A stretch of DNA of 64,000 nucleotides from Lacinutrix sp. (lineage in GTDB: Bacteria > Bacteroidota > Bacteroidia > Flavobacteriales > Flavobacteriaceae), in contig NZ_JAQWGS010000008.1 of assembly GCF_029238095.1 (NCBI RefSeq), forward strand, positions 62,001 through 126,000, read 5' to 3'. The translations under genes and the position numbers were made by a program. Below the pieces are notes generated by a model, which was given only the letters and a program-made list of their open reading frames with translations, had not been told where the DNA came from and searched no databases. How positions within the stretch are numbered: the first letter of the stretch is position 1; each line of letters opens with the position of its first letter. Below are positions 18,173-28,195 of the stretch, piece after piece.

Positions 18173-20950
18173 ATGAGAACAATCTTATCAACTGTTTTGT
18201 TGTTTTTTTGTGCGTTAACCTTTGCACAAACAACAATAACTGGTACTGTTATGGACAATAACGGATTACCTATTCCCGGAGCAAATATTATTGTAACTGG
18301 TACATCTTCAGGAAACGCAACTGATTTTGATGGAAATTTTACTTTATCAACAGATAGTAAACCACCATTTTCAGTGCAAGCTAGTAGTGTTGGTTTTTCT
18401 ACAGAAACAATGGAGGTTACTACAAACAATCAAACTTTAAATTTCATTTTACAAGAAGGTAGTATTCTTGATGAAGTTGTAATTTCTGCTTCAAGAACTC
18501 CAGAACGTATTTTCGAATCACCAGTTACAGTAGAACGTTTTGGTCTTAAAGAAATAAAAAATACTGCTTCTGCAGATTTTTATGGTGGGCTAGAAAACTT
18601 AAAAGGTGTAGACGTTAATACAAACAGTTTAACATTTAAATCTGTAAACACACGTGGTTTTGCAACTTTTGCAAATACACGATTTATGCAATTAGTAGAC
18701 GGAATGGATAACTCTACTCCTGCATTAAATTTTCCAATAGGGAATTTAGTAGGTATGGTTGAAACAGATGTGCAAAGTGTAGAATTACTTCCAGGTGCAT
18801 CATCTGCACTATATGGAGCAAATGCCTTTAACGGTATTTTATTTATGAGAAGTAAGAACCCTTTCGATCACCAGGGCATTAGAGCTTCTTTTAAAAGAGG
18901 AATTACATCACAGGAATCTGCAGGAGATAATGCTTACACAGACATTGGTGTAACAATGGGACACAAGTTTTCAGATAAATTTGCAGCTAAAGTAAACTTT
19001 GGATACTTAAAAGGTACAGATTGGGCTGCAACTAGCGAAGTAGACAAAATAGATCCAACTCGTACACGAAGTAATACCAATTATGATGGTATAAATGTTT
19101 ATGGTGATGAAGTATCAACTAATATTAGAGCAGCTTCTGGTTCTGGTTTAGTACCTGATGTAGTAGTAAGTAGAACTGGATATAACGAACGAGATTTAAC
19201 AAACTATAACGCAGAAAGCATTAAAGCAGATTGGGGATTATACTATAGACCAATTGAAGATAATAGTTTAGAATTTTCTTATGTTGGTAAAGTTGGTACA
19301 GGATCTACAATCTACCAAGGAACTAACAGATATAACATTAATGGATTCTTCCAACAACAACATAAATTAGAAGTTAAAAATGATAACTTCTTTGTTAGAG
19401 CTTACGAAGTTTCAGATAAAGCAGGAGATTCTTACGATATGGTATTTACTGGTATTAATATTAATAGAGCTTGGAAAAGTGATAATCAATGGTTTCAAGA
19501 ATATATTGGCACTTATGCAGGTATCGAACTAGCTGGAAACCCACAAGGTTTAACAACACAACAAAAGCATGATGCTTCAAGAGCAGTGGCAGATACTGGT
19601 CGTTTTTTACCAGGTTCTGCAGGATATAATGCTGCGTTTAATAAGAGTATAAACGATCCAGATTTAAGAACGGGTTCAAAATTTCAAGATGCTTCAAAAT
19701 ATTTTCATAGTGATGCAAATTATAACTTTGGCCACTTAACAGATATAGCTGAAATTCAAGTTGGTGGATCTTTCAGAAAATATAATTTAAATTCTGGAGG
19801 AACTATTTATACAGATTTTGATGGCCCAATTGAGTATTCAGAATTTGGTATTTATTCTCAAGTTCAAAAAGATTTAGAGCTAAATGAAGACATGAAATTA
19901 AAACTAACAGCTTCTGGTCGTTATGATAAATCAGAATTATTTGATGGTTTCTTTTCTCCAAGATTATCAGCAGGTTTAACAGTAAATAGAAATCATAATG
20001 TAAGAGCATCAGTTCAAACTGGTTTTAGAAACCCAACAACCCAAGATTTATTTATTGGCTTAGATGCTGGTAGAGCAATTTTAGTAGGTTCTGCTCCAAG
20101 TAACTTAGATAGATACTCTAGAGATTATAGCATTACAACTGCTGGTCAAAGTTTACCAGGTGTTCCTGCAACAGTTACACAAACAGGAGAAGCAGCATAT
20201 ATAAACTCTTATTCTGCAAGTTCTGTACAAGCATTTGCAGCTTCTGGAAATTTATCTGCATTAACCGTGGCTAATCCAGATATTATTAAACCAGAAAAAG
20301 TAACATCTATAGAACTTGGTTATAGAGGTAAGTTTGAAAGCTTAATTGTTGATTTTAGTACTTACTATAACAAATATGAAGATTTTATCTCTCAAGAAGT
20401 TGTAATTGCTCCTTTTTATGGAACAGCAAATAATGGTGGCTTAGCAGATGGCGGATTATCTGCTCAAGCAATTGCCAATGGTGATTTCCAAACCTATAGC
20501 GCTTACACAAACTCAAGTGCAGATGTAAAATCTTATGGTGCATCTTTAGGTCTTTCTACCAAAGTATTTAACGGTTTTGATTTAAGCGGAAGTTATACCT
20601 TTACAAAACAAGATTTTGATAGAGCAGCTAATCCAGATTTTCAAACCAACTTTAACACACCAGAACACAAGTTTAAAGCTTCTTTTGGACATACAGAAGT
20701 TGTTAAAAACCTTGGATTTAATGTATCTTACAGATTTAGCGATGACTATTTCTGGGAAGCTACCTTTGGAAATGGTATAGTGCCAGAATTTCACGTAGTA
20801 GATGCCCAAATTAACTATAAGGTGCCAAGTTTAAAATCTGTAATAAAAGTAGGAGCAACAAATCTTACTGGAAACGAATACTTCACTGCATTTGGAACAG
20901 GATTTATAGGATCTATGTATTATGCATCATTAACAATTAATAACTTATAA
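18173..20950 (+). CDS. TonB-dependent outer-membrane receptor, paired with SGNH lipoprotein
   Basis: The 925-residue receptor has a signal peptide (residues 1-18, ending TFAQ), a CarboxypepD-like domain (about 20-100), a plug (about 105-235, with NTRGFATFANTR and YGANAFNGILFM) and a long barrel. I start it at the ATG at 18173; the longer reading to 18140 puts eleven lysine-rich residues before the signal peptide. The next gene starts one base after its stop, so receptor and SGNH hydrolase lipoprotein are translationally linked. By analogy with SusCD pairs, the lipoprotein may process or deliver an ester-containing ligand; this is inference. Confidence 0.93.
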   Translation: MRTILSTVLLFFCALTFAQTTITGTVMDNNGLPIPGANIIVTGTSSGNATDFDGNFTLSTDSKPPFSVQASSVGFSTETMEVTTNNQTLNFILQEGSILDEVVISASRTPERIFESPVTVERFGLKEIKNTASADFYGGLENLKGVDVNTNSLTFKSVNTRGFATFANTRFMQLVDGMDNSTPALNFPIGNLVGMVETDVQSVELLPGASSALYGANAFNGILFMRSKNPFDHQGIRASFKRGITSQESAGDNAYTDIGVTMGHKFSDKFAAKVNFGYLKGTDWAATSEVDKIDPTRTRSNTNYDGINVYGDEVSTNIRAASGSGLVPDVVVSRTGYNERDLTNYNAESIKADWGLYYRPIEDNSLEFSYVGKVGTGSTIYQGTNRYNINGFFQQQHKLEVKNDNFFVRAYEVSDKAGDSYDMVFTGININRAWKSDNQWFQEYIGTYAGIELAGNPQGLTTQQKHDASRAVADTGRFLPGSAGYNAAFNKSINDPDLRTGSKFQDASKYFHSDANYNFGHLTDIAEIQVGGSFRKYNLNSGGTIYTDFDGPIEYSEFGIYSQVQKDLELNEDMKLKLTASGRYDKSELFDGFFSPRLSAGLTVNRNHNVRASVQTGFRNPTTQDLFIGLDAGRAILVGSAPSNLDRYSRDYSITTAGQSLPGVPATVTQTGEAAYINSYSASSVQAFAASGNLSALTVANPDIIKPEKVTSIELGYRGKFESLIVDFSTYYNKYEDFISQEVVIAPFYGTANNGGLADGGLSAQAIANGDFQTYSAYTNSSADVKSYGASLGLSTKVFNGFDLSGSYTFTKQDFDRAANPDFQTNFNTPEHKFKASFGHTEVVKNLGFNVSYRFSDDYFWEATFGNGIVPEFHVVDAQINYKVPSLKSVIKVGATNLTGNEYFTAFGTGFIGSMYYASLTINNL

Positions 20951-20951
20951 A

Positions 20952-22484
20952 ATGAAGACATTTAAAAACTTAAAATATTTAGGACTTATTGCTCTAGCTA
21001 TAAGTTTTACAGCTTGTAATGATGAAGAGGATTTTGAACAATTCTTGGATGAGCCACCTATGGAAGCTGTTACACTTCCTGCATTAAATGCAGGATCTGC
21101 CGATTTTTCTAACTATGTTGCTTTAGGAAACTCTTTAACCGCAGGTTTTGCAGACGGATCTTTATACAAAATATCTCAAGAGAATTCTATGCCTAAAATT
21201 ATGGCAAATCAATTTGCTAGTATTGGTGGAGGTAGCTTTACACAACCTTTAATGAATGATAACACAGGTGGTTTACTTGCTGGTGGAAGTCCTCTTACAG
21301 GATTTGGTCCAAGATTAGTTTTCGATGGTGCTGTACCAGTACCAATTACAAATCTAAATCCAGGAGCAATGACTACTACAGATATTGTTTTAAATAATCC
21401 TACAGGTCCTTTTAATAATATGGGTGTTCCAGGCGCAAAAAGCTTTCACTTATTAGCACCAGGTTATGGCAACTTTAATGGATTATTTAGTAATCCTCCT
21501 TCTGCTAATCCATTCTTTGTAAGAATGGCTAGTTCTAGTTCAACATCTGTTTTAGCAGATGCTATGGCACAAGTACCATCTTTCTTTTCTTTATGGATAG
21601 GAAATAATGATGTATTAGGTTATGCACTTTCTGGTGGAGATGGATCTAACCCTATTACTCCTATAGCTGGACCTCCAGGTGTAGGTTTTGATGCTACATA
21701 TGCAGCACTTATCGCAACATTAACTTCTGGTAGTGCTCAAGGTATTGTAGCAAACATTCCAGATGTAACTGCTATTCCACATTTTACAACAGTTCCACAT
21801 AATCCAGTTCCTTTAGATGCAGCTACAGCTGGCGCAGTAAACAATGCTTATGCAGCTTATAATGGTGGATTATTACAAGCTGAAACTTTTATGCTAATTA
21901 CTGCTGAAGAAAGAGAAGCGAGAACAATCACTTTTGCTGAATCTGAAACCAATGCTGTTGTTATTGAAGATGAAAGCTTAACAGATTTATTAGGATTAGG
22001 GTTACCAAATTACAGACAAGCAACTGCTGCTGATTTATTAGTCTTAACGTCTTCATCATTTATTGGTACACTAGCTGTCCCAGGAAACCCATTAACAGTT
22101 AATGGTGTTGCAATTCCATTAGCTGACAAATGGGTATTAACACCAACTGAACAAGCAGAAATTGCTACAGCAACTGCTAGTTTTAATGCAACAATAGAAT
22201 CTCAAGCTAGCGCAGCTGGTTTAGCGTTTGTTGATGCAAATTCATTATTAAACCAACTTAAAAATGGTAATCTACCATCAGGAGATTATGTATTAACGTC
22301 TGATTTAGTAAGTGGTGGTGCATTTTCATTAGATGGTGTACATCCTACTTCTAGAGGTTATGCATTATTAGCTAACCAATTTTTAAAAGCTATTGATGCT
22401 AAATACGGTTCAAATTTTGAAGCTTCAGGGAGTCTTGTGGATATAGGAAACTATAACACAAACTACTCTGCAGGATTGCAATAA
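20952..22484 (+). CDS. SGNH/GDSL hydrolase lipoprotein
   Basis: The 510-residue surface lipoprotein has its acylated cysteine at residue 22 (FTACNDEED). The SGNH blocks are in order: block I GNSLTAGF with the nucleophile Ser61, block II around MGVPGAKS, block III IGNND and block V with Asp461 and His464 (LDGVHPTSRGY). It is therefore likely an active esterase or lipase. It is longer than simple GDSL enzymes, with an insert of over 100 residues between blocks III and V. It follows the TonB receptor by one base and precedes a terminator, so the two form a complete unit. Confidence 0.9.
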   Translation: MKTFKNLKYLGLIALAISFTACNDEEDFEQFLDEPPMEAVTLPALNAGSADFSNYVALGNSLTAGFADGSLYKISQENSMPKIMANQFASIGGGSFTQPLMNDNTGGLLAGGSPLTGFGPRLVFDGAVPVPITNLNPGAMTTTDIVLNNPTGPFNNMGVPGAKSFHLLAPGYGNFNGLFSNPPSANPFFVRMASSSSTSVLADAMAQVPSFFSLWIGNNDVLGYALSGGDGSNPITPIAGPPGVGFDATYAALIATLTSGSAQGIVANIPDVTAIPHFTTVPHNPVPLDAATAGAVNNAYAAYNGGLLQAETFMLITAEEREARTITFAESETNAVVIEDESLTDLLGLGLPNYRQATAADLLVLTSSSFIGTLAVPGNPLTVNGVAIPLADKWVLTPTEQAEIATATASFNATIESQASAAGLAFVDANSLLNQLKNGNLPSGDYVLTSDLVSGGAFSLDGVHPTSRGYALLANQFLKAIDAKYGSNFEASGSLVDIGNYNTNYSAGLQ

Positions 22485-22505
22485 AAATAGTTAAAAGAAA
22501 TATTA

Positions 22506-22537
22506 AAAACGCCTTCATAATGAAGGTGTTTTTTTTA
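22506..22537 (+). terminator. Rho-independent terminator after SGNH hydrolase
   Basis: AACGCCTTCA pairs with TGAAGGTGTT (one G-T pair) around a TAA loop and is followed by a T tract. Confidence 0.85.
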
Positions 22538-22584
22538 TGTCTAAAAAAGCTTGAAAAACGACTTTTATTTTAAATAAAATCTCC

Positions 22585-22592
22585 TATCTTTG
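22585..22592 (+). promoter_or_regulatory. -7 box for atpD-atpC
   Basis: TATCTTTG, an exact TAnnTTTG match, lies 60 bases before the atpD ATG and just after the preceding terminator. Confidence 0.7.
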
Positions 22593-22649
22593 CACGCGAA
22601 AACCAAAGGTGTTTTCAAACAATTAAGTCGCATAATATTAAATAGATAA

Positions 22650-24161
<1,512 letters not shown>

Positions 24162-24199
24162 AATTAGTCACAGTTTTGAGTCATATTTTTTCAGTGACT

Positions 24200-24226
24200 A
24201 CAAACTAAAGACCACAAACTAAAGAC
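24200..24226. repeat. 13-bp tandem direct repeat between atpD and atpC
   Basis: ACAAACTAAAGAC occurs at 24200-24212 and again at 24214-24226, separated by one C. It fills the 72-base gap just before the atpC start. It may be slippage-prone spacer sequence; no function is evident. Confidence 0.7.
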
Positions 24227-24233
24227 TAAGAAT

Positions 24234-24527
24234 ATGTATTTAGAAATCGTATCACCAGAGGCAACTTTATTTAGTAGTGAAGTAGATGCTGTAACTGTAC
24301 CAGGCATTAATGGTGAGTTTCAGATGCTTAATAATCACGCAGCTATTGTAGCTGTATTAGCAGAAGGCACTGTTAAAATAAACACACATACGCAGAGTCA
24401 TCTTGTTTTTGATGATTTACACGCTAGTGTTGTGCCTCTTGCAAATGATAAAAAAGTGCTAACAGTAAAAATTAATTCTGGAACATTAGAAATGAAAGGT
24501 AACAAAGCCATCATTTTAGCAGATTAG
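24234..24527 (+). CDS. atpC: F-type ATP synthase subunit epsilon, short form
   Basis: Part of the central stalk of F1. The 97 residues cover only the N-terminal beta-sandwich domain (VTVPGINGEFQMLNNHAAIVAVLAEG); the C-terminal two-helix domain that inhibits ATP hydrolysis in other bacteria is missing. The short form is usual in this phylum, so I do not call it truncated. It follows atpD by 72 bases. Confidence 0.93.
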   Translation: MYLEIVSPEATLFSSEVDAVTVPGINGEFQMLNNHAAIVAVLAEGTVKINTHTQSHLVFDDLHASVVPLANDKKVLTVKINSGTLEMKGNKAIILAD

Positions 24528-24547
24528 TTTTTTATTGACAACTATAT

Positions 24548-24581
24548 AAAAAAACGCGAAACTTAAGTTTCGCGTTTTTTT
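24548..24581. terminator. Perfect palindromic bidirectional terminator
   Basis: A 34-base perfect palindrome centred on CTTAAG, with A7 on the left and T7 on the right of the CGCGAAACTT arms. It separates convergent atpC and umuD and can terminate both. Confidence 0.92.
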
Positions 24582-24608
24582 ATGCTTTATATTTTATAAG
24601 AATATTGT

Positions 24609-25049
24609 TTAAACCTTTTTAATTACATTTGTTACTATTCCCCAAATTAAAAAATTATTCTCTTCGGTAATATTTATAATAGGATAGTTTGGGTTTTCTG
24701 GTTGCAACCAAACTTCATCTTTAGTCACTCGTAATCGTTTTACAGTAAACTCTCCATCAAGAAAACAAACAGCAATTCTATTATTTTCTGGTTCTAGACT
24801 TCTGTCTATTACTAACAAATCGTTATCGTCTAATCCAGCACCAATCATAGACTGCCCACTTACTCTAGCATAAAAGGTAGCTTCTTTGTTTTTTACAAGC
24901 TCTTCGTCTAAAGACAAGCGTTGCTCTTTAAAATCATCTGCTGGTGAAGGAAATCCTGCTGAAATTCCTGTATCAAAAAACTGTCCAGAGGCTCCATCTA
25001 TAGTTTCTGGTGTGAAAAATGTTAAACTGCCTTGTTTGTGTGCTATCAT
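24609..25049 (-). CDS. umuD: UmuD-like autoproteolytic subunit of DNA polymerase V
   Basis: S24-family self-cleaving partner of UmuC in translesion synthesis. The 146-residue protein has a cleavage site Ala31-Gly32 (GISAGFPSP), nucleophile Ser67 (VSGQSM) and general-base Lys104 (FTVKRL), so it should be active. Its ATG overlaps the umuC stop in ATGA, hence it is the second gene of the pair. This order (C before D) is the reverse of E. coli umuDC. Confidence 0.93.
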   Translation of the reverse strand: MIAHKQGSLTFFTPETIDGASGQFFDTGISAGFPSPADDFKEQRLSLDEELVKNKEATFYARVSGQSMIGAGLDDNDLLVIDRSLEPENNRIAVCFLDGEFTVKRLRVTKDEVWLQPENPNYPIINITEENNFLIWGIVTNVIKKV

Positions 25050-26305
25050 TTTACTGTAATAATATCATTAATATTTGTAGTATATCTTGGTGACAACCGT
25101 TCTTGACGCATTTTCCAGGTGCGTTTTAAATCTTGACTTGCTAATTTAATAGTATTTCCTTTAAATTTAGCATTTAAATAATCTATAGATTGCATTAGTG
25201 GTTTATGTTTTGGGTTTTCGTTATTGAATAAATCCAGTTGAAAACTATCTTCTGGTACCAAACCTGTAACTACAACTCCTGCACGCTTATATTTTATACC
25301 TTGCTTAAAGATAGACATAACTGCGCTAACTGCACAACTACTTAATATTAAAGATGAATTTGTTGGGCAAGACAGATTAATACGCATGCTTGCACGATGC
25401 TGCTCTAAATCTAGTTTATGTCTATCGCTACTTAAACTAACAACAATAATATGGCAACTAGAACCTTGTTGTCTTAATTTTTCGGCACAGCTTGTGGCAA
25501 AGGTAGATACGCGTTCTTTTATATTATCAATATCTGAGTAGGTATATTCAAAACTCCTTGTGGTTGCAATGGCTTTTTTTATGGTGTCGTACTCGTCTAA
25601 CTTTAAAGTTGGTAATCCCTCAAGATCTCTCTTGAGTCTAGATTCTACAACAGAAAAATTAGTTTTTACCCAAGCGTCTGGCAATTGTGTAAAATGATAA
25701 GCTGTTAAGCATCCTTTTGCTTTTAAACGTTTACTTAGTCTGCGACCTATTCCCCAAACATCTTCTATTTTAATCCATTTTAAGGCTTTTATTCTTTTCG
25801 CTTCTGTATCTATAACATAAACACCTTTAGTCTCTTTTGGAAACTTTCGTGCAATTTTATTGGCGACTTTACAAAGTGCTTTTGTAGGCGCAACACCAAC
25901 ACAAGTTGGAATGCCTGTCCATTTTAAAATACGTGTTCTTATTTGGTTTCCATAATCGTTAAAGTTATAATTATCAAAGCCTTTAAACTGTAAAAAAGAT
26001 TCGTCTATACTATAGATTTCTATGTCTGGTGTAAACTGTTTTAATATGTTCATGACACGAGAACTCATATCTCCATACAATGGATAATTAGACGATAGCA
26101 CATGTATACTATTAGCTTTACAAAAGCTTTCCCATTTAAAAATAGGTGCTCCCATTGGTAAACCCAAGGTTTTAGCTTCGTCGCTTCGTGAGATAACACA
26201 ACCATCGTTATTACTTAAAATAGCGATTGGTTTTCCTTGTAAATTAGGGTTAAAAACACGTTCGCATGAAGCATAGAAATTATTACAATCTACTAGTGCA
26301 AACAT
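25046..26305 (-). CDS. umuC: UmuC-like Y-family DNA polymerase
   Basis: Error-prone polymerase that copies damaged templates during the SOS response. The 419-residue length fits UmuC. The Y-family catalytic blocks are present: MFALVDCNNFYASCERVF at the N-terminus with the first metal aspartate, and IYSIDESFLQF with the acidic pair; the helix-hairpin-helix region WGIGRRLSKRL follows. It leads the two-gene unit and overlaps umuD by four bases. A LexA box cannot be assigned, as the motif for this lineage is not established. Confidence 0.95.
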   Translation of the reverse strand: MFALVDCNNFYASCERVFNPNLQGKPIAILSNNDGCVISRSDEAKTLGLPMGAPIFKWESFCKANSIHVLSSNYPLYGDMSSRVMNILKQFTPDIEIYSIDESFLQFKGFDNYNFNDYGNQIRTRILKWTGIPTCVGVAPTKALCKVANKIARKFPKETKGVYVIDTEAKRIKALKWIKIEDVWGIGRRLSKRLKAKGCLTAYHFTQLPDAWVKTNFSVVESRLKRDLEGLPTLKLDEYDTIKKAIATTRSFEYTYSDIDNIKERVSTFATSCAEKLRQQGSSCHIIVVSLSSDRHKLDLEQHRASMRINLSCPTNSSLILSSCAVSAVMSIFKQGIKYKRAGVVVTGLVPEDSFQLDLFNNENPKHKPLMQSIDYLNAKFKGNTIKLASQDLKRTWKMRQERLSPRYTTNINDIITVK

Positions 26306-26407
26306 AGGTTATAAAGATACAAGAAAAGTGAATTGTGTTTTATGTGGAAAAAAAATGTTATTAACTAAATAGATGAAATTCAAATTTTCAAAATTGTTAA
26401 CTTTATT

Positions 26408-26415
26408 TATATTTG
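26408..26415 (+). promoter_or_regulatory. -7 box overlapping a small-gene start
   Basis: TATATTTG matches TAnnTTTG and ends only 4 bases before the ATG at 26420. If used, the transcript would start at or next to the start codon and be nearly leaderless. Confidence 0.5.
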
Positions 26416-26419
26416 AAAC

Positions 26420-26605
26420 ATGGAATCAACATTAAAATACGTTAAAAACGTTCCTGTTTGGAAAACCCTTCTTGGGATAATAATAGCTGCTTTGTGTCTT
26501 TATTTGGTAATTTTTGGTTCTATCGTCAATATTGTTCCAATTGCTTTTAGTGTTTTACTTCTACAAACTCACGATAACACTAAGCTTAAAAAGTACTTAT
26601 TTTAA
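26420..26605 (+). CDS. Small two-helix membrane protein, hypothetical
   Basis: The 61-residue frame encodes a basic, amphipathic start (MESTLKYVKNVPVWK) and a continuous hydrophobic stretch of about 30 residues (about 17-49) that could make one long or two short helices, then a polar lysine-rich tail. I do not recognise the family. A promoter box lies immediately upstream, in the gap between divergently placed umuC and the convergent regulator gene. It could be a 3'-truncated remnant of a longer membrane protein. Confidence 0.45.
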   Translation: MESTLKYVKNVPVWKTLLGIIIAALCLYLVIFGSIVNIVPIAFSVLLLQTHDNTKLKKYLF

Positions 26606-26623
26606 AAACCTAATAATATGTGT

Positions 26624-28117
26624 CTACAGTAAAATCTCATCAATAGAGCACTTTAAAATTTTAATAACATTTTCAATTTCATCTTCGTTTAAATGACCAT
26701 AACCTAACCTCATCGCGCAAATATCTTTATTTTGATACAATATGGTTTTAGGTAAAAACAAATCGCGTGCTTTTGTTTTTTTAGCCAATTTAACAAGCGA
26801 AACTCTAGGCTTAAAATTCAACCATACTGCTAAACCTCCAACAGGAGCTTGCCAAGTAGCATAGTCTTTAAAGTATTTAGTTAAACAACTACATAAATAA
26901 TCGCGCCTTTGTTTATAAATGGTAATATTTTTTTTAATTAAGCGATGTATTTCACCTTCTACAATAAGCTCTGTAAGAATCTGTTTCTGTATTAAATCGC
27001 CTTGCTTGTCTAATATTTGCAAATAGTTCTTGGCCTCATTAATAATGTTTTCTGGCGCAACTATAAATCCTATTTGAAAACTTGGGAAAAAGGATTGTCC
27101 TAATCGTCCTAAATAAATAACAACACCTTTAGCATCTGCACTTGCCATTGGTACCATAGCTGACCCATCGAACTGGAAATCATAATCAAAATCATCTTCT
27201 ATAATAGCAAAATTATAGGCTGTTGCTAATGTTAATAATTTTAAACGTCGAGCAGCTGTAAGCGCTACTGTTGTTGGGTATTGCCTGTGAGCACAAACAT
27301 AAACACAACGAATACTGTTTTTCTTGAAATTCTTTTCAATAAAATCTACATCTAATCCATCCACATCCACAGGAATGGTTTTTATGTTGGCTCCTGCTTG
27401 CTGAAAAATCATATTAGATTTATAATGACTTAAATTACCAACCAAAACCACATCCTTTTGCTGTATTAATAGTTGAGACACAATATATAAACTCATCTCT
27501 GTGCTTCGTGTACTTAAAATGTTATTGGGTTTTATGTGAAATCCTCTCGTAGCATTTAAATAATTGCACAATTGCTTACTAAAAGTGGTGTAAGATTCTT
27601 CTTGAGTTTGATTCCATTTTGATATTAATGATGCTCGCTTCATTGATGCACTATACCATTTAGCAAACTGGAATGTAGGATGTAATCTTAAGTCAGGTTT
27701 TCCATCATTAATAACGTGTTTACATCCAGAAAACTCTTGAGTAGAAGCTAAGTTAAATGACGATTGAAATGGAAATCCTGCTGTATTTGGATACGTTTTT
27801 AATGTATCTAATCTTTGGGTTACTGCTTTTATGGCAACTGTTTTATTCTCTGGCATTAACACAAACGTCCCTTTGTTGGGCATAATATTTACCCAACCTT
27901 GAGATGCCAACTCGTCGTACACAGCAACTGCAGTGTTTCTATTAATAGATAGTAGTTCGCCTAACGTTCTTGTGCCTGGTAACGCTGTTCCTTCAGGCAA
28001 ATAACCACGTTGTATAGCATTAATGATTTGCTGGGCTATTTGAATGTAAATTGAAGTATTCGCAGACTTATTAAATGCTATTAAAGATTCTAATACATTA
28101 TTAACCGGACTATTCAT
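26624..28117 (-). CDS. MocR-family (GntR-type HTH plus aminotransferase-like) regulator, PLP lysine absent
   Basis: The 497-residue protein has a GntR-type winged helix (about residues 20-85, LPGTRTLGELLSINRNTAVAVYDEL) fused to a fold-type I aminotransferase domain. The pyridine-binding aspartate is plausible at 308 (IIEDDFDYDF), but the Schiff-base lysine, expected in a GTFSK-like motif, is replaced: residues 337-341 read GRLGQ, with Gln341 in its place. The DYGDPRG-type segment is also not recognisable. It diverges from a TonB-receptor gene across 78 bases, so it may control that receptor (inference). Confidence 0.88.
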   Translation of the reverse strand: MNSPVNNVLESLIAFNKSANTSIYIQIAQQIINAIQRGYLPEGTALPGTRTLGELLSINRNTAVAVYDELASQGWVNIMPNKGTFVLMPENKTVAIKAVTQRLDTLKTYPNTAGFPFQSSFNLASTQEFSGCKHVINDGKPDLRLHPTFQFAKWYSASMKRASLISKWNQTQEESYTTFSKQLCNYLNATRGFHIKPNNILSTRSTEMSLYIVSQLLIQQKDVVLVGNLSHYKSNMIFQQAGANIKTIPVDVDGLDVDFIEKNFKKNSIRCVYVCAHRQYPTTVALTAARRLKLLTLATAYNFAIIEDDFDYDFQFDGSAMVPMASADAKGVVIYLGRLGQSFFPSFQIGFIVAPENIINEAKNYLQILDKQGDLIQKQILTELIVEGEIHRLIKKNITIYKQRRDYLCSCLTKYFKDYATWQAPVGGLAVWLNFKPRVSLVKLAKKTKARDLFLPKTILYQNKDICAMRLGYGHLNEDEIENVIKILKCSIDEILL

Positions 28118-28195
28118 TGTTTTAAAACTGGACTACTTTAATAATCCGGAAAGTTACGAATTTTATAGCGTTAAAAAACACCTATACATTTTGTT

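Noticed and set aside
18115-18429. 104-residue minus-strand frame at the start of a TonB receptor
   Set aside because: Antisense to the signal peptide and CarboxypepD-like domain of a clear receptor gene.
26514-26696. Second 60-residue frame near the small membrane protein
   Set aside because: It overlaps the better-placed frame at 26420 and the end of the MocR-type gene, and has no promoter or family match.
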